NCBI GenBank assembly: GCA_030432975.1
Contig: JAUILS010000002.1
Coordinates: 1 to 53,873 of the forward strand
DNA: 53,873 bases
Source of the DNA: Actinomycetes bacterium
GTDB lineage: Bacteria > Actinomycetota > Actinomycetes > Propionibacteriales > Nocardioidaceae
Direction: 5' to 3'
Shown here: in pieces, positions 21,374-31,199 of the stretch
Position numbering within the stretch: position 1 is the first letter of the stretch
How the letters are laid out: every line of letters begins with the position of its first letter
The notes under the pieces: model-generated
Seen by the model: the letters and a program-made list of their open reading frames with translations, nothing else
What the model was told of the DNA's origin: nothing
Database searches by the model: none
Translations under genes and position numbers: made by a program

Positions 21374-22783
21374 ATGCCGGTCCTGCGCCTTCTGGTGCTC
21401 GCCGTCCTGACCGCCGCGCCCTTGCTGCTCGCCGTGCCACCGGCGTCGGCCGAGGGCACCCGCGCCGACGTCAACGACTATCTCGACGAGGTCGCCGACC
21501 GAGCCACCAAGCCCGGGGTCTACGTCGACCCGGCCGTCCTCGAGGACGACCTGCTGACCGGCGACCAGGTCACCGCACTGACCCGCCAGGCCCAGCGCGC
21601 CCCGGGACCGCTGCGGATCCTGGTGCTCCCCGTCGACCGGCTGACCGTCGACGACGGCGGCAGGACGGCAGCGGATCTGGCCTACGGGCCGCGCCAGCTG
21701 GTGCGCGAGATCTACGACCGCGTCGACCGCAAGGGCACCTACGCCGTGCTGGTGGCCGCGCCCAGCGAGGAGGAGGGGCAGTCGCTCTACGCCGCGCAGT
21801 GGCCGCGCGGCGGGCCGGCGTACGACATCCGGGACGCGGCCGACCAGGCGCTGAGCTGCTGCGCCCCCGACTACGCCCCGATGCTGCGGCGCTTCGTGCG
21901 AGAGGCCGACGACCGGCTGCCGCGCGGCGCCGCGGCGAAGGGCGGCACCTCGGGCGGCGGCGGGTTCGCCGCCGAAGGCGAGGGCGGCGAGCCGGCCTCG
22001 TCCGGCGCCGACGGTCCGGGCGGCTGGGCGTTCGCGGGGATCCTGGGGCTGGCGCTGGCGATGCTCGGCCTGGGCGCGTGGTCCCACATCCGCCGATCCG
22101 GCCGCAGCACCCAGCGCCTCGACGACGACAGCGCCTCGACGCTGCGCACGGCCCTGTCGGAGGAGCTCGACCAGCTCCGACACCGGCTGGACGGCCTGGG
22201 CTCCGTCTCCAGCGGCGACGCCGAGGCGGCCGAGACGCACGCGGCGTCCATGCGGCGGCTGCTCGACCAGGCGTCGGGTCGGCTGCGCGACCTGCGCACC
22301 TCCACCGACGCCCAGTCGGTGGCGCGGACCCTGGCCGACGCGCGCTACGAGTACGCCGCGGCGTCCGCGCTCCGCGACGGCCGGCCTCGGCCGACCCGCA
22401 CCCCGCCGTGCTTCGTCGACCCCCGGCACGGGCTGAGCGTCGCCACCACGACCTACGGCCCGGCCGAGCTGAGCTCGCCGGTGCCGGTGTGCGCGGCCTG
22501 CCGCGCCGAGCTGGAGGCCGGCCAGGAGCCGCGGCCCCGGCTGCTGAACCTGCACGGCTCGTGGGTCGAGCACTGGCGGGCCGGGGCGCCGGCGTGGGTC
22601 TACCTGCACGGCTACTGGGCGGGTCAGCCGTTCATGCACGAGCACTTCTCGATGCCCCCGTCGGGCTGGGCGTCCCCCGCGGCTCCGGCACCGGCCGCGT
22701 CGTCGGAGCCTGCGTCGGAGTCGTCGACGGCGCCGTCGTCCGCGCCGTCGTCCGCGCCGTCGTCGGAGTCTCCCGCCTCCTGA
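21374..22783 (+). CDS. Secreted/membrane-anchored hypothetical protein (TPM-associated style architecture)
   Basis: Signal peptide ...LLLAVPPASA; internal TM WAFAGILGLALAMLGLGAW; CFVDPRHGLSVATTTYGP...VPVCAACRAEL motif; Ser/Pro/Ala-rich C-terminus. Confidence 0.65.
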   Translation: MPVLRLLVLAVLTAAPLLLAVPPASAEGTRADVNDYLDEVADRATKPGVYVDPAVLEDDLLTGDQVTALTRQAQRAPGPLRILVLPVDRLTVDDGGRTAADLAYGPRQLVREIYDRVDRKGTYAVLVAAPSEEEGQSLYAAQWPRGGPAYDIRDAADQALSCCAPDYAPMLRRFVREADDRLPRGAAAKGGTSGGGGFAAEGEGGEPASSGADGPGGWAFAGILGLALAMLGLGAWSHIRRSGRSTQRLDDDSASTLRTALSEELDQLRHRLDGLGSVSSGDAEAAETHAASMRRLLDQASGRLRDLRTSTDAQSVARTLADARYEYAAASALRDGRPRPTRTPPCFVDPRHGLSVATTTYGPAELSSPVPVCAACRAELEAGQEPRPRLLNLHGSWVEHWRAGAPAWVYLHGYWAGQPFMHEHFSMPPSGWASPAAPAPAASSEPASESSTAPSSAPSSAPSSESPAS

Positions 22784-22944
22784 CCGCCGGGCGCGGCGAT
22801 CCTCCCGTCGCACCATGCCACCGCCGGACGTTCTCCGGTGGGGTGGGGGTTCCGCCCTCGGCGCACCCCCGCTATGGTCCGGCGAGTGGGCCGCTCGGGC
22901 CCACCTCACCTCGTGAGACGGATCATCAACCGAGGAGCAGTCGC

Positions 22945-25900
22945 ATGCTGCGAAGGACGGTGGCAGCGCTCAGCGCCCTGCCGCTGGTGCTCGGGGTGGG
23001 AGCGTTCACCAGCGCTCACGCCGCCGACGACCAGGAAGCCACGAACGCCCCCGAGTACACCGACGGCATCTACGTCGTCCAGATGCTCGAGCCCCCCGTC
23101 GCCGGCTACACCGGCGGCAAGGCGGGTCTGAAGGCCACCAGGCCCGCGCCGGGCCGGAGCCTGGACCCGCAGGCTCCCCGGGTGCGTGACTACGTCAGCC
23201 ACCTGAAGGCCCAGCAGCGCGACGCGCTCGGCTCGGTCGGCAGCCCGCGCACGCTCTACCGCTACCAGTACGCCTTCAACGGCTTCTCGGCGAAGCTCAC
23301 CGCGGAGCAGGCGGCCGCGCTCGCGAAGCAGAAGGGCGTGCTCGCGGTCACCAAGCAGCGGATCTACACGACCGACACCTCGACGACCCCCGACTTCCTG
23401 GGCCTCACCAAGCCCGGCGGGCTGTGGAACAAGCTCGGCGGCCCGAAGAAGGCCGGCGAGGACGTCGTCATCGGCATCATCGACTCCGGCATCACCCCCG
23501 AGTCGCTCTCCTTCTCCGACCGCGTCAAGCGTCGCGGCGTCCCGTCCGAGTCCGGGCGCCTGGCCTACCAGCCGCTGGCCGGCTGGGCCGGCACCTGCGT
23601 GACCGGTGAGGAGTGGGACACCTCCGACTGCAACAACAAGCTCGTCGGTGCCCGCTACTACAACGCCGGATACGGCGGCGACGCCGGCATCGACGCCGAG
23701 CGTCCCTGGGAGTACAACTCCGCCCGCGACTACCAGGGCCACGGCACCCACACCGCCAGCACCGCGGGCGGCAACTACCGGACGCCGACGACCGGTGAGG
23801 CCCAGGGCCTGGGCGACAGCGTGAGCGGCATGGCGCCGCGGGCGCGGATCGCCGCCTACAAGGCGCTCTGGTCGACCGAGGCGGCCGACACCGCCGGCGG
23901 CACCACCTCCGACCTCGTCGCCGCCATCGACGACGCGGTCGCCGACGGTGTCGACGTGATCAACTACTCGATCAGCGGCACGCGGACCTCCTTCCTCGAC
24001 CCGGTCGAGGTGTCCTTCCTGTTCGCCGCCGACGCGGGCGTCTTCGTCTCCGCCTCGGCCGGCAACAGCGGCCCCACCGCCGCGACGGTGGCCCACCCCT
24101 CGCCGTGGATCACGACCGTGGCCGCGGGCACCCACCCGCGCAACGGCTCCGGCTCGGTCACCCTCGGTGACGGGTCGACGTACACCGGCGCCTCGCTGGC
24201 GGCCGAGGAGGTCTCCGCCGAGCTGGTCAACTCCAAGGACGTCCCGGCGGCGGGCGCCGCCCCCGACGAGGCGCGGCTGTGCTACTCCGACGCCGACGGG
24301 GGCAACGCTCTCGACCCGGCCCAGGTGGCCGGCAAGATCGTGGTCTGCGAGCGCGGCGCTATCTCGCGGATCAACAAGAGCCTGGCGGTCAAGGAGGCCG
24401 GCGGCGTCGGGATGATCATGATCAACCCGACGACGAGCTCGGTCAACGCGGACCTGCACTTCGTGCCGTCGATCCACCTGCAGAGCGACGCGCTCGCCCC
24501 GGTCGAGGCGTACGCCGCCACGCCGGGCGCCACGGCGACGATCGCCGAGGGCGTGCTGACCTTCGACGACCCGGCGCCGTACACCGCGGCGTTCTCGTCG
24601 CGCGGTCCGCTCATCGCGGGCGACGGCGACCTGCTCAAGCCCGACCTGATCGCGCCCGGGCAGGACATCCTGGCCGCGGTGTCGCCGATCGGCAACCACG
24701 GTCGCGAGTTCGACGTCTACAGCGGCACCTCGATGTCGGCGCCGCACGTCGCCGGTCTGGCCGCGCTGCTGCGGGACAGCCACCCCGACTGGTCGCCGAT
24801 GGCGATCAAGTCGGCGCTGATGACGTCGGGCTACGACGTCCTCGACGGGCCGCGGACCGACCCGTCGGTGATGTTCAGCGCCGGCGCGGGTCACGTGTTC
24901 CCCAACAAGGCCAACCGCACCAAGCTGGTCTACGACAGCGACTTCTACGACTGGCTGGCGTTCCTGTGCGGCACCAACCCGGAGGGCGTCAACCCGGCGA
25001 CCTGCGCCTCCCTCGAGGGCAGCGGCTACTCGCTCGACCCGAGCGACCTCAACACGCCGTCGATCTCGATCGGCGCGCTGGCCGGAAGCCAGACGGTGAC
25101 CCGTCGGGTGACCAACGTCGGCCCGCGCGCGACGCTCTACCGCGCGAGGGTCGAGCAGATGGACGGCGTCAAGGTGCAGGTGTCGCCGCGGAAGATGTGG
25201 CTGCGCAAGGGCGAGACCAAGGAGTTCACGGTCACCTTCACCCGGACCGACGCCGCGCTCAACGCCTACACCGGCGGCTACCTCACCTGGTGGGGCAAGC
25301 GGGTCGCCAAGGTGCGGATCCCGATGGTCGCGAACCCGGTCGCCCTGGCCGCGCCGAGCGAGGTCTTCAGCAACGGTGACCCGACGACGTTCCAGGTGGG
25401 CTTCGGCTACGACGGCCCGTTCACGGCGACGCCGGCCGGGCTGGTCCCCGCCACGGCGCAGGACGGGACGGTCGCGGACGACCCGAACGACTCGTTCGTG
25501 AAGGACGGGCCCGGCACCGACCTCAAGATCGTCGAGATCCCGGCCGGGACGACGTACGCGCGGATGTCGCTGTTCGACGAGTTCACCGACGGGGACGACG
25601 ACCTGGACCTCTACGTCTACAACCCCGCCGGCAACCTCATCGCGATCAGCGGCAGCGGCACCTCCAACGAGGAGGTCAACCTCGTCAACCCGCCGCCGGG
25701 CACGTACTCCGTCTATGTGCACGGCTTCGCGACCGAGGGTCCGGACGCCAACTACACGCTGTTCTCGTGGGCGCTCGGCAGCGCCGACGAGGGCAACATG
25801 TCGGTGACCGCGCCTGCGGCGGCGACCACGGGCGGCACGGGCGAGGTCTCGCTGACCTTCAGCGGCCTCGCGCCGGCGACGAAGTACCTCGGGTCGGTGT

Positions 25901-25959
25901 CCTTCAGCGGCTCCGACGCGATGCCGGCGCCGACGATCGTCCGGGTCGACACCCCGTAG
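22945..25959 (+). CDS. Secreted S8 subtilisin-like peptidase with I9 propeptide, PA insertion and C-terminal domains
   Basis: Signal peptide ...AHA; IGIIDSGI (Asp), HGTHTASTAGG (His), SGTSMSAPHVAGLAALL (Ser); YNGFSA-like propeptide YAFNGFSAKLT; C-terminal DDDLDLYVYNPAGN pre-peptidase style domain. Confidence 0.93.
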   Translation: MLRRTVAALSALPLVLGVGAFTSAHAADDQEATNAPEYTDGIYVVQMLEPPVAGYTGGKAGLKATRPAPGRSLDPQAPRVRDYVSHLKAQQRDALGSVGSPRTLYRYQYAFNGFSAKLTAEQAAALAKQKGVLAVTKQRIYTTDTSTTPDFLGLTKPGGLWNKLGGPKKAGEDVVIGIIDSGITPESLSFSDRVKRRGVPSESGRLAYQPLAGWAGTCVTGEEWDTSDCNNKLVGARYYNAGYGGDAGIDAERPWEYNSARDYQGHGTHTASTAGGNYRTPTTGEAQGLGDSVSGMAPRARIAAYKALWSTEAADTAGGTTSDLVAAIDDAVADGVDVINYSISGTRTSFLDPVEVSFLFAADAGVFVSASAGNSGPTAATVAHPSPWITTVAAGTHPRNGSGSVTLGDGSTYTGASLAAEEVSAELVNSKDVPAAGAAPDEARLCYSDADGGNALDPAQVAGKIVVCERGAISRINKSLAVKEAGGVGMIMINPTTSSVNADLHFVPSIHLQSDALAPVEAYAATPGATATIAEGVLTFDDPAPYTAAFSSRGPLIAGDGDLLKPDLIAPGQDILAAVSPIGNHGREFDVYSGTSMSAPHVAGLAALLRDSHPDWSPMAIKSALMTSGYDVLDGPRTDPSVMFSAGAGHVFPNKANRTKLVYDSDFYDWLAFLCGTNPEGVNPATCASLEGSGYSLDPSDLNTPSISIGALAGSQTVTRRVTNVGPRATLYRARVEQMDGVKVQVSPRKMWLRKGETKEFTVTFTRTDAALNAYTGGYLTWWGKRVAKVRIPMVANPVALAAPSEVFSNGDPTTFQVGFGYDGPFTATPAGLVPATAQDGTVADDPNDSFVKDGPGTDLKIVEIPAGTTYARMSLFDEFTDGDDDLDLYVYNPAGNLIAISGSGTSNEEVNLVNPPPGTYSVYVHGFATEGPDANYTLFSWALGSADEGNMSVTAPAAATTGGTGEVSLTFSGLAPATKYLGSVSFSGSDAMPAPTIVRVDTP

Positions 25960-25972
25960 GCCACGCGCCTCG

Positions 25973-26395
25973 GTGAACCACCACGGTCAGGGAGGCCCCG
26001 GCAGCGCCGGGGACCTCCCTGACGTGCGTCCGGGGGCGGCGGGCGGCCCGGCGGAGGGCGGCTCTGCTGCGCCGGAGGGCGGCGACGCGGACGCCGCCCG
26101 GGACGCGCTGCGGCGGCTGCGGGACGAGGTCGTGGGGGCCGGTTCGTCCGCGACCGCAGGGCCGGTGACGGTCGCCGGTGTCGTGCGGTGGCTCGACCTC
26201 GAGGGCGGGGTGTGGGTGCTGGACCCCCGGGAGGGCGCCGACTCCGGCGGGAGGCTGCAACTGCTCGGCCTGGTCGAGCCCGGCTGGGCGGGGCGGAAGG
26301 TCGTGCTCACCGGCGTGCTCCGGCCTGACGTGATGACGACGGCCCAGGTGGGACCGGTCCTCGAGGTAGCCGCGGGCGAGCTGGCCGACGGCTGA
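25973..26395 (+). CDS. Hypothetical protein
   Basis: GTG-start ORF 14 nt after the subtilase stop; no recognised family. Confidence 0.45.
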   Translation: MNHHGQGGPGSAGDLPDVRPGAAGGPAEGGSAAPEGGDADAARDALRRLRDEVVGAGSSATAGPVTVAGVVRWLDLEGGVWVLDPREGADSGGRLQLLGLVEPGWAGRKVVLTGVLRPDVMTTAQVGPVLEVAAGELADG

Positions 26396-26488
26396 CCGCC
26401 TCGCGAGCGCGGCGCTGCGCAGCGCGGCGCAGGGCAGCTCCGCGCAGGGCACGGGAGGCGGGCTGGTGCGCGCGCCGCCCGGGGTGGG

Positions 26489-26543
26489 GATGTCTACTGG
26501 TGCGTACGACGCGCCTGGTGCGTCGTACGCACCAGTAGACATC
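26489..26543 (+). repeat. Long hairpin, family 2, copy G
   Basis: Perfect 24-bp arms gatgtctactggtgcgtacgacgc / gcgtcgtacgcaccagtagacatc, 7-nt loop gcctggt. Confidence 0.9.
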
Positions 26544-26597
26544 GCCGCGCCCCCTCGCCTCACCAGGGGTCCGGCATGATCGAGGGCGGAGGTGCCG

Positions 26598-27737
26598 ATG
26601 CTGCGAGCCACCCGCCTGGTCCTGACCGCGCTGGTCGCGACGGCGCTCACTGCCTGCACCGACGGGGCCGCACAGCCGGGCGAGCCGGCCGCGCAGTCGT
26701 CCGCGGTCGCCGAGAGCCAGGCCTCCACCTCGCCCTCCGGCGCCTCCTCCGAGGAGCCGATCGACGGCGCCGCCGACGAGTCGACACCGGCCGAGGAGGC
26801 GACGCCCACCGACGACGTCTCGCCCGTCGAGGAGCCCTCCGCCACCCCGAAGCCGTTCCCGGTCTCGCTGCCGGCCTACTTCGACCGCTCCTTCTCCGGC
26901 GGGGGTCTGCGCCTCGGCGCGGTGCGGGAGCGCACCGCCGCCTACACGTCGTACGCCGCGAGCTATCGCAGCGGCGACCTGCGGATCACCGGCGTGCTCA
27001 ACGTGCCGACCGGGCGGGGGCCCTTCCCGGCGGTGGTGCTGGCGCACGGCTACATCGACCCGGCCATCTATGTCACCGGGCAGGGCATGACCCGCGAGCG
27101 CGGGGTGCTGGCGTCGCGGGGATACGTCGCCTTCCATGTCGACTACCGCGGGCATGCAGGCTCCGACAGCGACCCGGCGACGGCGCGTCGGCTGCGGACC
27201 GACTATGCCGTCGACGTGATCAACGCCGTGCAGGCGCTGCGCAAGACCCGTGCCGTGCCGGTGGACGACGACCGGATCGCCCTGATGGGGCGGTCGATGG
27301 GTGGCGGCGTGGTCTACAAGGCGCTGGAGATGTCGCCCGGGCTGGTCGGCGGGGCAGCGGTCTGGGCGCCGGTCAGCTCGCTGGAGGCCGACAACTTCAA
27401 CCGCTGGATCCGCAACGACCCCTCGCGCGACGGCCTGGCCGCCGAGATCGAGCGCCGCTACGGGCTGCCGGGCCAGCCGGGCAGCCGGCGCTTCTGGCGG
27501 GAGATCAGCGCACGGACCTACTTCGACCGGATCACCGAGCCGCTGCTGATCGTGCAGGGCGGCAGCGACGACACCTGCCCGCCGCGCTGGGCGCGGGCGA
27601 CCCATCGCGCGCTGCTGGCGGCCGGCGTCGAGGCCCGGCTGGCGTGGTACGACAACGAGGAGCACGCCTTCGGGCCGCAGTTCTTCGCGGCCATGGACCG
27701 CACCATCGGGTTCTTCGACCGCCAGCTCGCCGGCTGA
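26598..27737 (+). CDS. Lipoprotein alpha/beta hydrolase (S9 / dienelactone-hydrolase-like)
   Basis: Lipobox LTAC; VVLAHGYIDP, GRSMGGG nucleophile elbow, C-terminal LLIVQGGSDDTCPP and NEEHAF. Confidence 0.85.
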   Translation: MLRATRLVLTALVATALTACTDGAAQPGEPAAQSSAVAESQASTSPSGASSEEPIDGAADESTPAEEATPTDDVSPVEEPSATPKPFPVSLPAYFDRSFSGGGLRLGAVRERTAAYTSYAASYRSGDLRITGVLNVPTGRGPFPAVVLAHGYIDPAIYVTGQGMTRERGVLASRGYVAFHVDYRGHAGSDSDPATARRLRTDYAVDVINAVQALRKTRAVPVDDDRIALMGRSMGGGVVYKALEMSPGLVGGAAVWAPVSSLEADNFNRWIRNDPSRDGLAAEIERRYGLPGQPGSRRFWREISARTYFDRITEPLLIVQGGSDDTCPPRWARATHRALLAAGVEARLAWYDNEEHAFGPQFFAAMDRTIGFFDRQLAG

Positions 27738-27776
27738 CCGTCGCACCTCCCGCCGCAGGGCGTCGTCTCGGCGGCA

Positions 27777-27902
27777 CCCCGGGTCGGCGTGGGACGTCAT
27801 ACGAAGCGGTCGCCCCGACGACCCCTCCGTATGACGCAACCCCGGGTCGGCGTGGGACGTCATACGAAGCGGTCGCCCCCACGACCCCTCCGTATGACGC
27901 AA
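27777..27902 (+). repeat. Tandem duplication, 2 x 63 bp, each carrying a family 1 palindrome (copies C and D)
   Basis: 27777-27839 and 27840-27902 differ at one position (27817 g vs 27880 c); palindromes at 27795-27836 and 27858-27899. Confidence 0.9.
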
Positions 27903-27947
27903 CCCGCGGCGTCCCCGGGCCCCGGCGCACCGCGCAGCCTCGCGCCC

Positions 27948-28547
27948 TCAGCCGTCGACGAGCACCACGGTCAGCTGCCGGGGACCGTGGACCCCCTCGA
28001 CCCGGTCGAGCTCGATGTCGCTGGTGGCCGAGGGGCCGCTGATCCAGGTCTGCGGGCGCCCGGGATCGAGGCGAGCCACGCCCTCCGGTACGCCGGCCAC
28101 CACCTGGTCGCCGAACACCACGCACACGTGCCGGTCGGGCACCAGGCTGAGGGCGCGCCGCCCCTGACCGGGGCCGTGGTCGAGCACGATCGTGCCGGTG
28201 CGCGCGATGCCGACCGCGGCGGCCGTCACGACGACGTCGACGGCGTCGAGCCCGGCGGCGGAGAGCGAGTCCCCGACCGTCGCGCGCGGCACCTCGAACG
28301 GCAGCCCCGCCGGCACCACCACGGACGTCAGGTCCGCGAGCACCGTCTCCAGCGTCTCGGCCAGCCCGGCCGGCGCACAGCGGACGACGGTGGCGCGGTA
28401 CTCCGCCACCCGCTCGGCGAACCGGTCGAGCACGACCGCACGGTCCTCCGACGGCGACTCGCGATAGCCGCGCGACACCTCCGGCGGCACGGGCGCCTCC
28501 CGCAGCGCCGCCCGCACGGCGGCCAGGATCTCCTCGCGGGCGCTCAT
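27948..28547 (-). CDS. lutC: LUD-domain lactate utilization protein C
   Basis: MSAREEILAAVRAAL...; AAAVGIARTGTIVLDHGPGQGRRALSLVPDRHVCVV; last gene of lutABC. Confidence 0.9.
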   Translation of the reverse strand: MSAREEILAAVRAALREAPVPPEVSRGYRESPSEDRAVVLDRFAERVAEYRATVVRCAPAGLAETLETVLADLTSVVVPAGLPFEVPRATVGDSLSAAGLDAVDVVVTAAAVGIARTGTIVLDHGPGQGRRALSLVPDRHVCVVFGDQVVAGVPEGVARLDPGRPQTWISGPSATSDIELDRVEGVHGPRQLTVVLVDG

Positions 28548-30049
28548 GACGACGCACCCTCGTCGCGCCCGCCCGTCCGCCGCCACCAGACGCGGAACGA
28601 CTCCTCCGGCGGCGCCGGGAGGTCGCGGGCTCCGGTCCAGGCGGCGCCGGGACCGGGCACCCGCCCGAGGGCGGCCCGCCCGCCGGGCAGGGTACGCCGG
28701 CCGAAGCGACCCGCCGCCCGGCCCACCAGCCCGGCGGCCCGCTCCACCGCGGCCAGCCGGCTCGCGCGTCCGAACGTCCAGCCGGCGGCCTTCATCGCGA
28801 CCGCCTCCCCGACGTGGGACCCCGCCCCGGGGCCACGACCCCGATGCGCGTCGACGACCTGTGCCCGGAGGTCGACCAGCACCGACGGGATGTCGATCCG
28901 CACCGGGCACACCTCGAAGCACGCCCCGCACAGCGACGAGGCGTAGGGCAGCGAGTCGACCTGCTCGGACTCCCCGACACCGCGCAGCAGCGGGTTGAGG
29001 ATGGCCCCGATCGGGCCGGGATAGACCGAGCCGTAGGCGTGCCCGCCCACCCGCTCGTAGACGGGGCACACGTTGAGGCAGGCCGAGCAGCGGATGCAGC
29101 GCAACGCCTGGCGGCCGACCTCGTCGGCGAGGGCGCGGGTGCGGCCGTTGTCGAGCAGCACGACGTGCAGCTCCTGCGGGCCGTCGCCCGGGGTCACGCC
29201 CGACCAGGTCGAGGTGTAGGGGTTCATCCGCTCCCCCGTCGACGACCGCGGCAGCAGCTGGAGGAAGACGTCGAGGTCCTCCCAGGTGGGCACGACCTTC
29301 TCGATGCCGACGACCGAGACCAGCACGTCGGGCAGGGTCAGGCACATCCGGCCGTTGCCCTCGGACTCGACCACCACCAGCGTCCCGGTCTCGGCCACGG
29401 CGAAGTTGGCGCCGGACACCGCCATCCGCGCCCGCAGGAACTTCTCCCGCAGGTGCTCGCGGGCGGCCGCCGCCAGCACGGCGGGCTCGTCGGTCAGGTC
29501 GTCGGGCGCCGGACGCCCGGCCGCGGCCATCGACCGACGGAAGATCTCCCGGATCTCGGCGCGGTTGCGATGGATCGCCGGCACCAGGATGTGCGACGGG
29601 AGGTCGTCGCCCAGCTGCACGATCAGCTCCGCGAGGTCGGTCTCCCAGGCCGCGATCCCGGCCGCCTCGAGGGCGCCGTTGAGGTCGACCTCCTGGGTGG
29701 CCATCGACTTGATCTTCACGACCTCGTCGACGGCGTGGTCACGCGCCACCCGGGCCACGATCTCGCCCGCCTCCTCGGCGTCGCGGGCCCAGTGCACGAC
29801 CGCGCCGCGCGCCGTCAGGGACGACTCCAGCCGCTCCAGGTGCTCGTCGAGCGCGAGCAGCGCGCGGTCCTTGATCGCGGCGCCCGCGACCCGCAGCTCC
29901 TCCCACTCCTCGACCTCGCCGACCACCGCCGCCCGCTTGGCGCGGATGGTGCCGGTGGCGTGGGCGAGGTTGCGGCGCAGCTGGGTGTCGGCGAGCGCGT
30001 CCCGCGCGGCCGTCGGAAACGCGGGCATGCCCACGAAGGTGTGGCCCAT
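28544..30049 (-). CDS. lutB: LutB iron-sulfur cluster-binding lactate utilization protein
   Basis: VVKIKSMATQEVDLN, ETGTLVVVESEGNGRMCLTLPD, CIRCSACLNVCPVYERVGGHAYGSVYPGPIG, CGACFEVCPVRIDIP. Confidence 0.95.
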   Translation of the reverse strand: MGHTFVGMPAFPTAARDALADTQLRRNLAHATGTIRAKRAAVVGEVEEWEELRVAGAAIKDRALLALDEHLERLESSLTARGAVVHWARDAEEAGEIVARVARDHAVDEVVKIKSMATQEVDLNGALEAAGIAAWETDLAELIVQLGDDLPSHILVPAIHRNRAEIREIFRRSMAAAGRPAPDDLTDEPAVLAAAAREHLREKFLRARMAVSGANFAVAETGTLVVVESEGNGRMCLTLPDVLVSVVGIEKVVPTWEDLDVFLQLLPRSSTGERMNPYTSTWSGVTPGDGPQELHVVLLDNGRTRALADEVGRQALRCIRCSACLNVCPVYERVGGHAYGSVYPGPIGAILNPLLRGVGESEQVDSLPYASSLCGACFEVCPVRIDIPSVLVDLRAQVVDAHRGRGPGAGSHVGEAVAMKAAGWTFGRASRLAAVERAAGLVGRAAGRFGRRTLPGGRAALGRVPGPGAAWTGARDLPAPPEESFRVWWRRTGGRDEGASS

Positions 30050-30786
30050 CAGGAGATCCCCTCCTGCGCGGCGAGCACCTCGGCCAGGTGCGCCACCCGC
30101 ACGCCCGCGCGCTGCCGCGACAGCAGCCCGGACAGGTGCATCAGGCACGACGAGTCGCCGGCGACCAGCACCTCGGCGCCGGTCTCGCGCACGTGCCGCA
30201 CCTTGTCCCCGCCCATCGCGACCGACGTGTCGGCGTTCTTGACCGCGAAGGTGCCGCCGAAGCCGCAGCACTCCTCGGCGTGCGGGAGCTCGACGAGGTC
30301 GATCCCGCGCACCGCCCGGAGCAGCCGCAGCGGCCGGTCGCCGACGCCGAGCATCCGCAGCGAGTGGCAGGTGGGGTGGTAGGTCACCCGGTGGGGGTAC
30401 GACGCCCCGACGTCCTCGACCCCGAGCACGTCCACCAGGAACTCGCTGAGCTCCAGCGCCCGCGGCGAGGTCTCGGCCACGGCGCGCACCAACCCCTCGT
30501 CGCCCGACCGCCGGGCGACCAGGGCGTGCTGGTGCCGCACCGATCCGGCGCAGGAGCCGGACGGGGCGACCACGTGGTCGTAGTCCGCGAACGCGTCGAC
30601 GTAGGTGCGGACCAGGGGCACCGCCTCGTCGAGGTAGCCGGTGTTGACCATCGGCTGCCCGCAGCAGGTCTGCGCGTCGGGGAAGTCGACCTCCACCCCC
30701 AGCCGGCGCAGCAGCCGGACCGTCGCCTTGCCCGCGTCGGGGAACAGCCCGTCCGCCAGACAGGTGACCATCAGCGCGACCCTCAC
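30049..30786 (-). CDS. lutA: LutA (Fe-S)-binding lactate utilization protein
   Basis: CCGQPMVNTGY, APSGSCAGSV, HAEECCGFGGTFAVKNADTSVAMGGDKV CCG-domain motifs. Confidence 0.95.
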   Translation of the reverse strand: MRVALMVTCLADGLFPDAGKATVRLLRRLGVEVDFPDAQTCCGQPMVNTGYLDEAVPLVRTYVDAFADYDHVVAPSGSCAGSVRHQHALVARRSGDEGLVRAVAETSPRALELSEFLVDVLGVEDVGASYPHRVTYHPTCHSLRMLGVGDRPLRLLRAVRGIDLVELPHAEECCGFGGTFAVKNADTSVAMGGDKVRHVRETGAEVLVAGDSSCLMHLSGLLSRQRAGVRVAHLAEVLAAQEGIS

Positions 30787-30804
30787 GGGCCTAGCCTCTC
30801 ATCG

Positions 30805-31086
30805 TCACTCCCAGACGACGTCGAGCTCCTCGCGGTGCCCGAAGCGCTGGAGGTGCTCGGCGACGACCTGCGCGAAGCGGTCCGCGTCGTCGTCATCGGG
30901 CACGGACGCCGCGATGACCAGCCAGCCCGCTTCGGCGCGCAGCTCGACGACCTGCCCGGTGTCGAAGCGGATCACCGTTGCGCCCTCCTCCTCGCCGGCC
31001 GAGCCCTTGCGGGCCCAGTGGCCGGCAAGCTGCTTGGCATAGCGCTCAGGGCGGTCGGTGAGCATGGTGCCGTGGCGAGTCTGCAT
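30805..31086 (-). CDS. DUF2218 domain protein
   Basis: TDRPERYAKQLAGHWARKG...VIRFDTGQVVELRAEAGWLVIAA...RFAQVVAEHLQRFGHREELDVVW matches the DUF2218 pattern. Confidence 0.8.
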   Translation of the reverse strand: MQTRHGTMLTDRPERYAKQLAGHWARKGSAGEEEGATVIRFDTGQVVELRAEAGWLVIAASVPDDDDADRFAQVVAEHLQRFGHREELDVVWE

Positions 31087-31150
31087 GGGTCTCCTCGGGC
31101 TGGTCGCCTCGTCGGTCGATGGAGTCGACGGTACGGCGGACCGAAACCAC

Positions 31151-31199
31151 GGATCGGGGAGGGTTCCGGTCACCAGATGACGGCAACCCTCCCCGATCC
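31151..31199. repeat. Long intergenic hairpin
   Basis: Perfect 15-bp arms GGATCGGGGAGGGTT / AACCCTCCCCGATCC, with a 4-bp inner stem GTCA/TGAC inside the 19-nt loop. Confidence 0.9.

Noticed and set aside
22729-22767. 12-bp tandem repeat gcgccgtcgtcc
   Set aside because: Encodes a low-complexity APSS tail of the 21374-22783 protein; ordinary codon-level slippage repeat.
22906-25722. 938-aa minus-strand ORF opposite the subtilase
   Set aside because: Arg/Val/Gly-rich shadow frame without recognisable domains; the + strand protease has a full catalytic triad.
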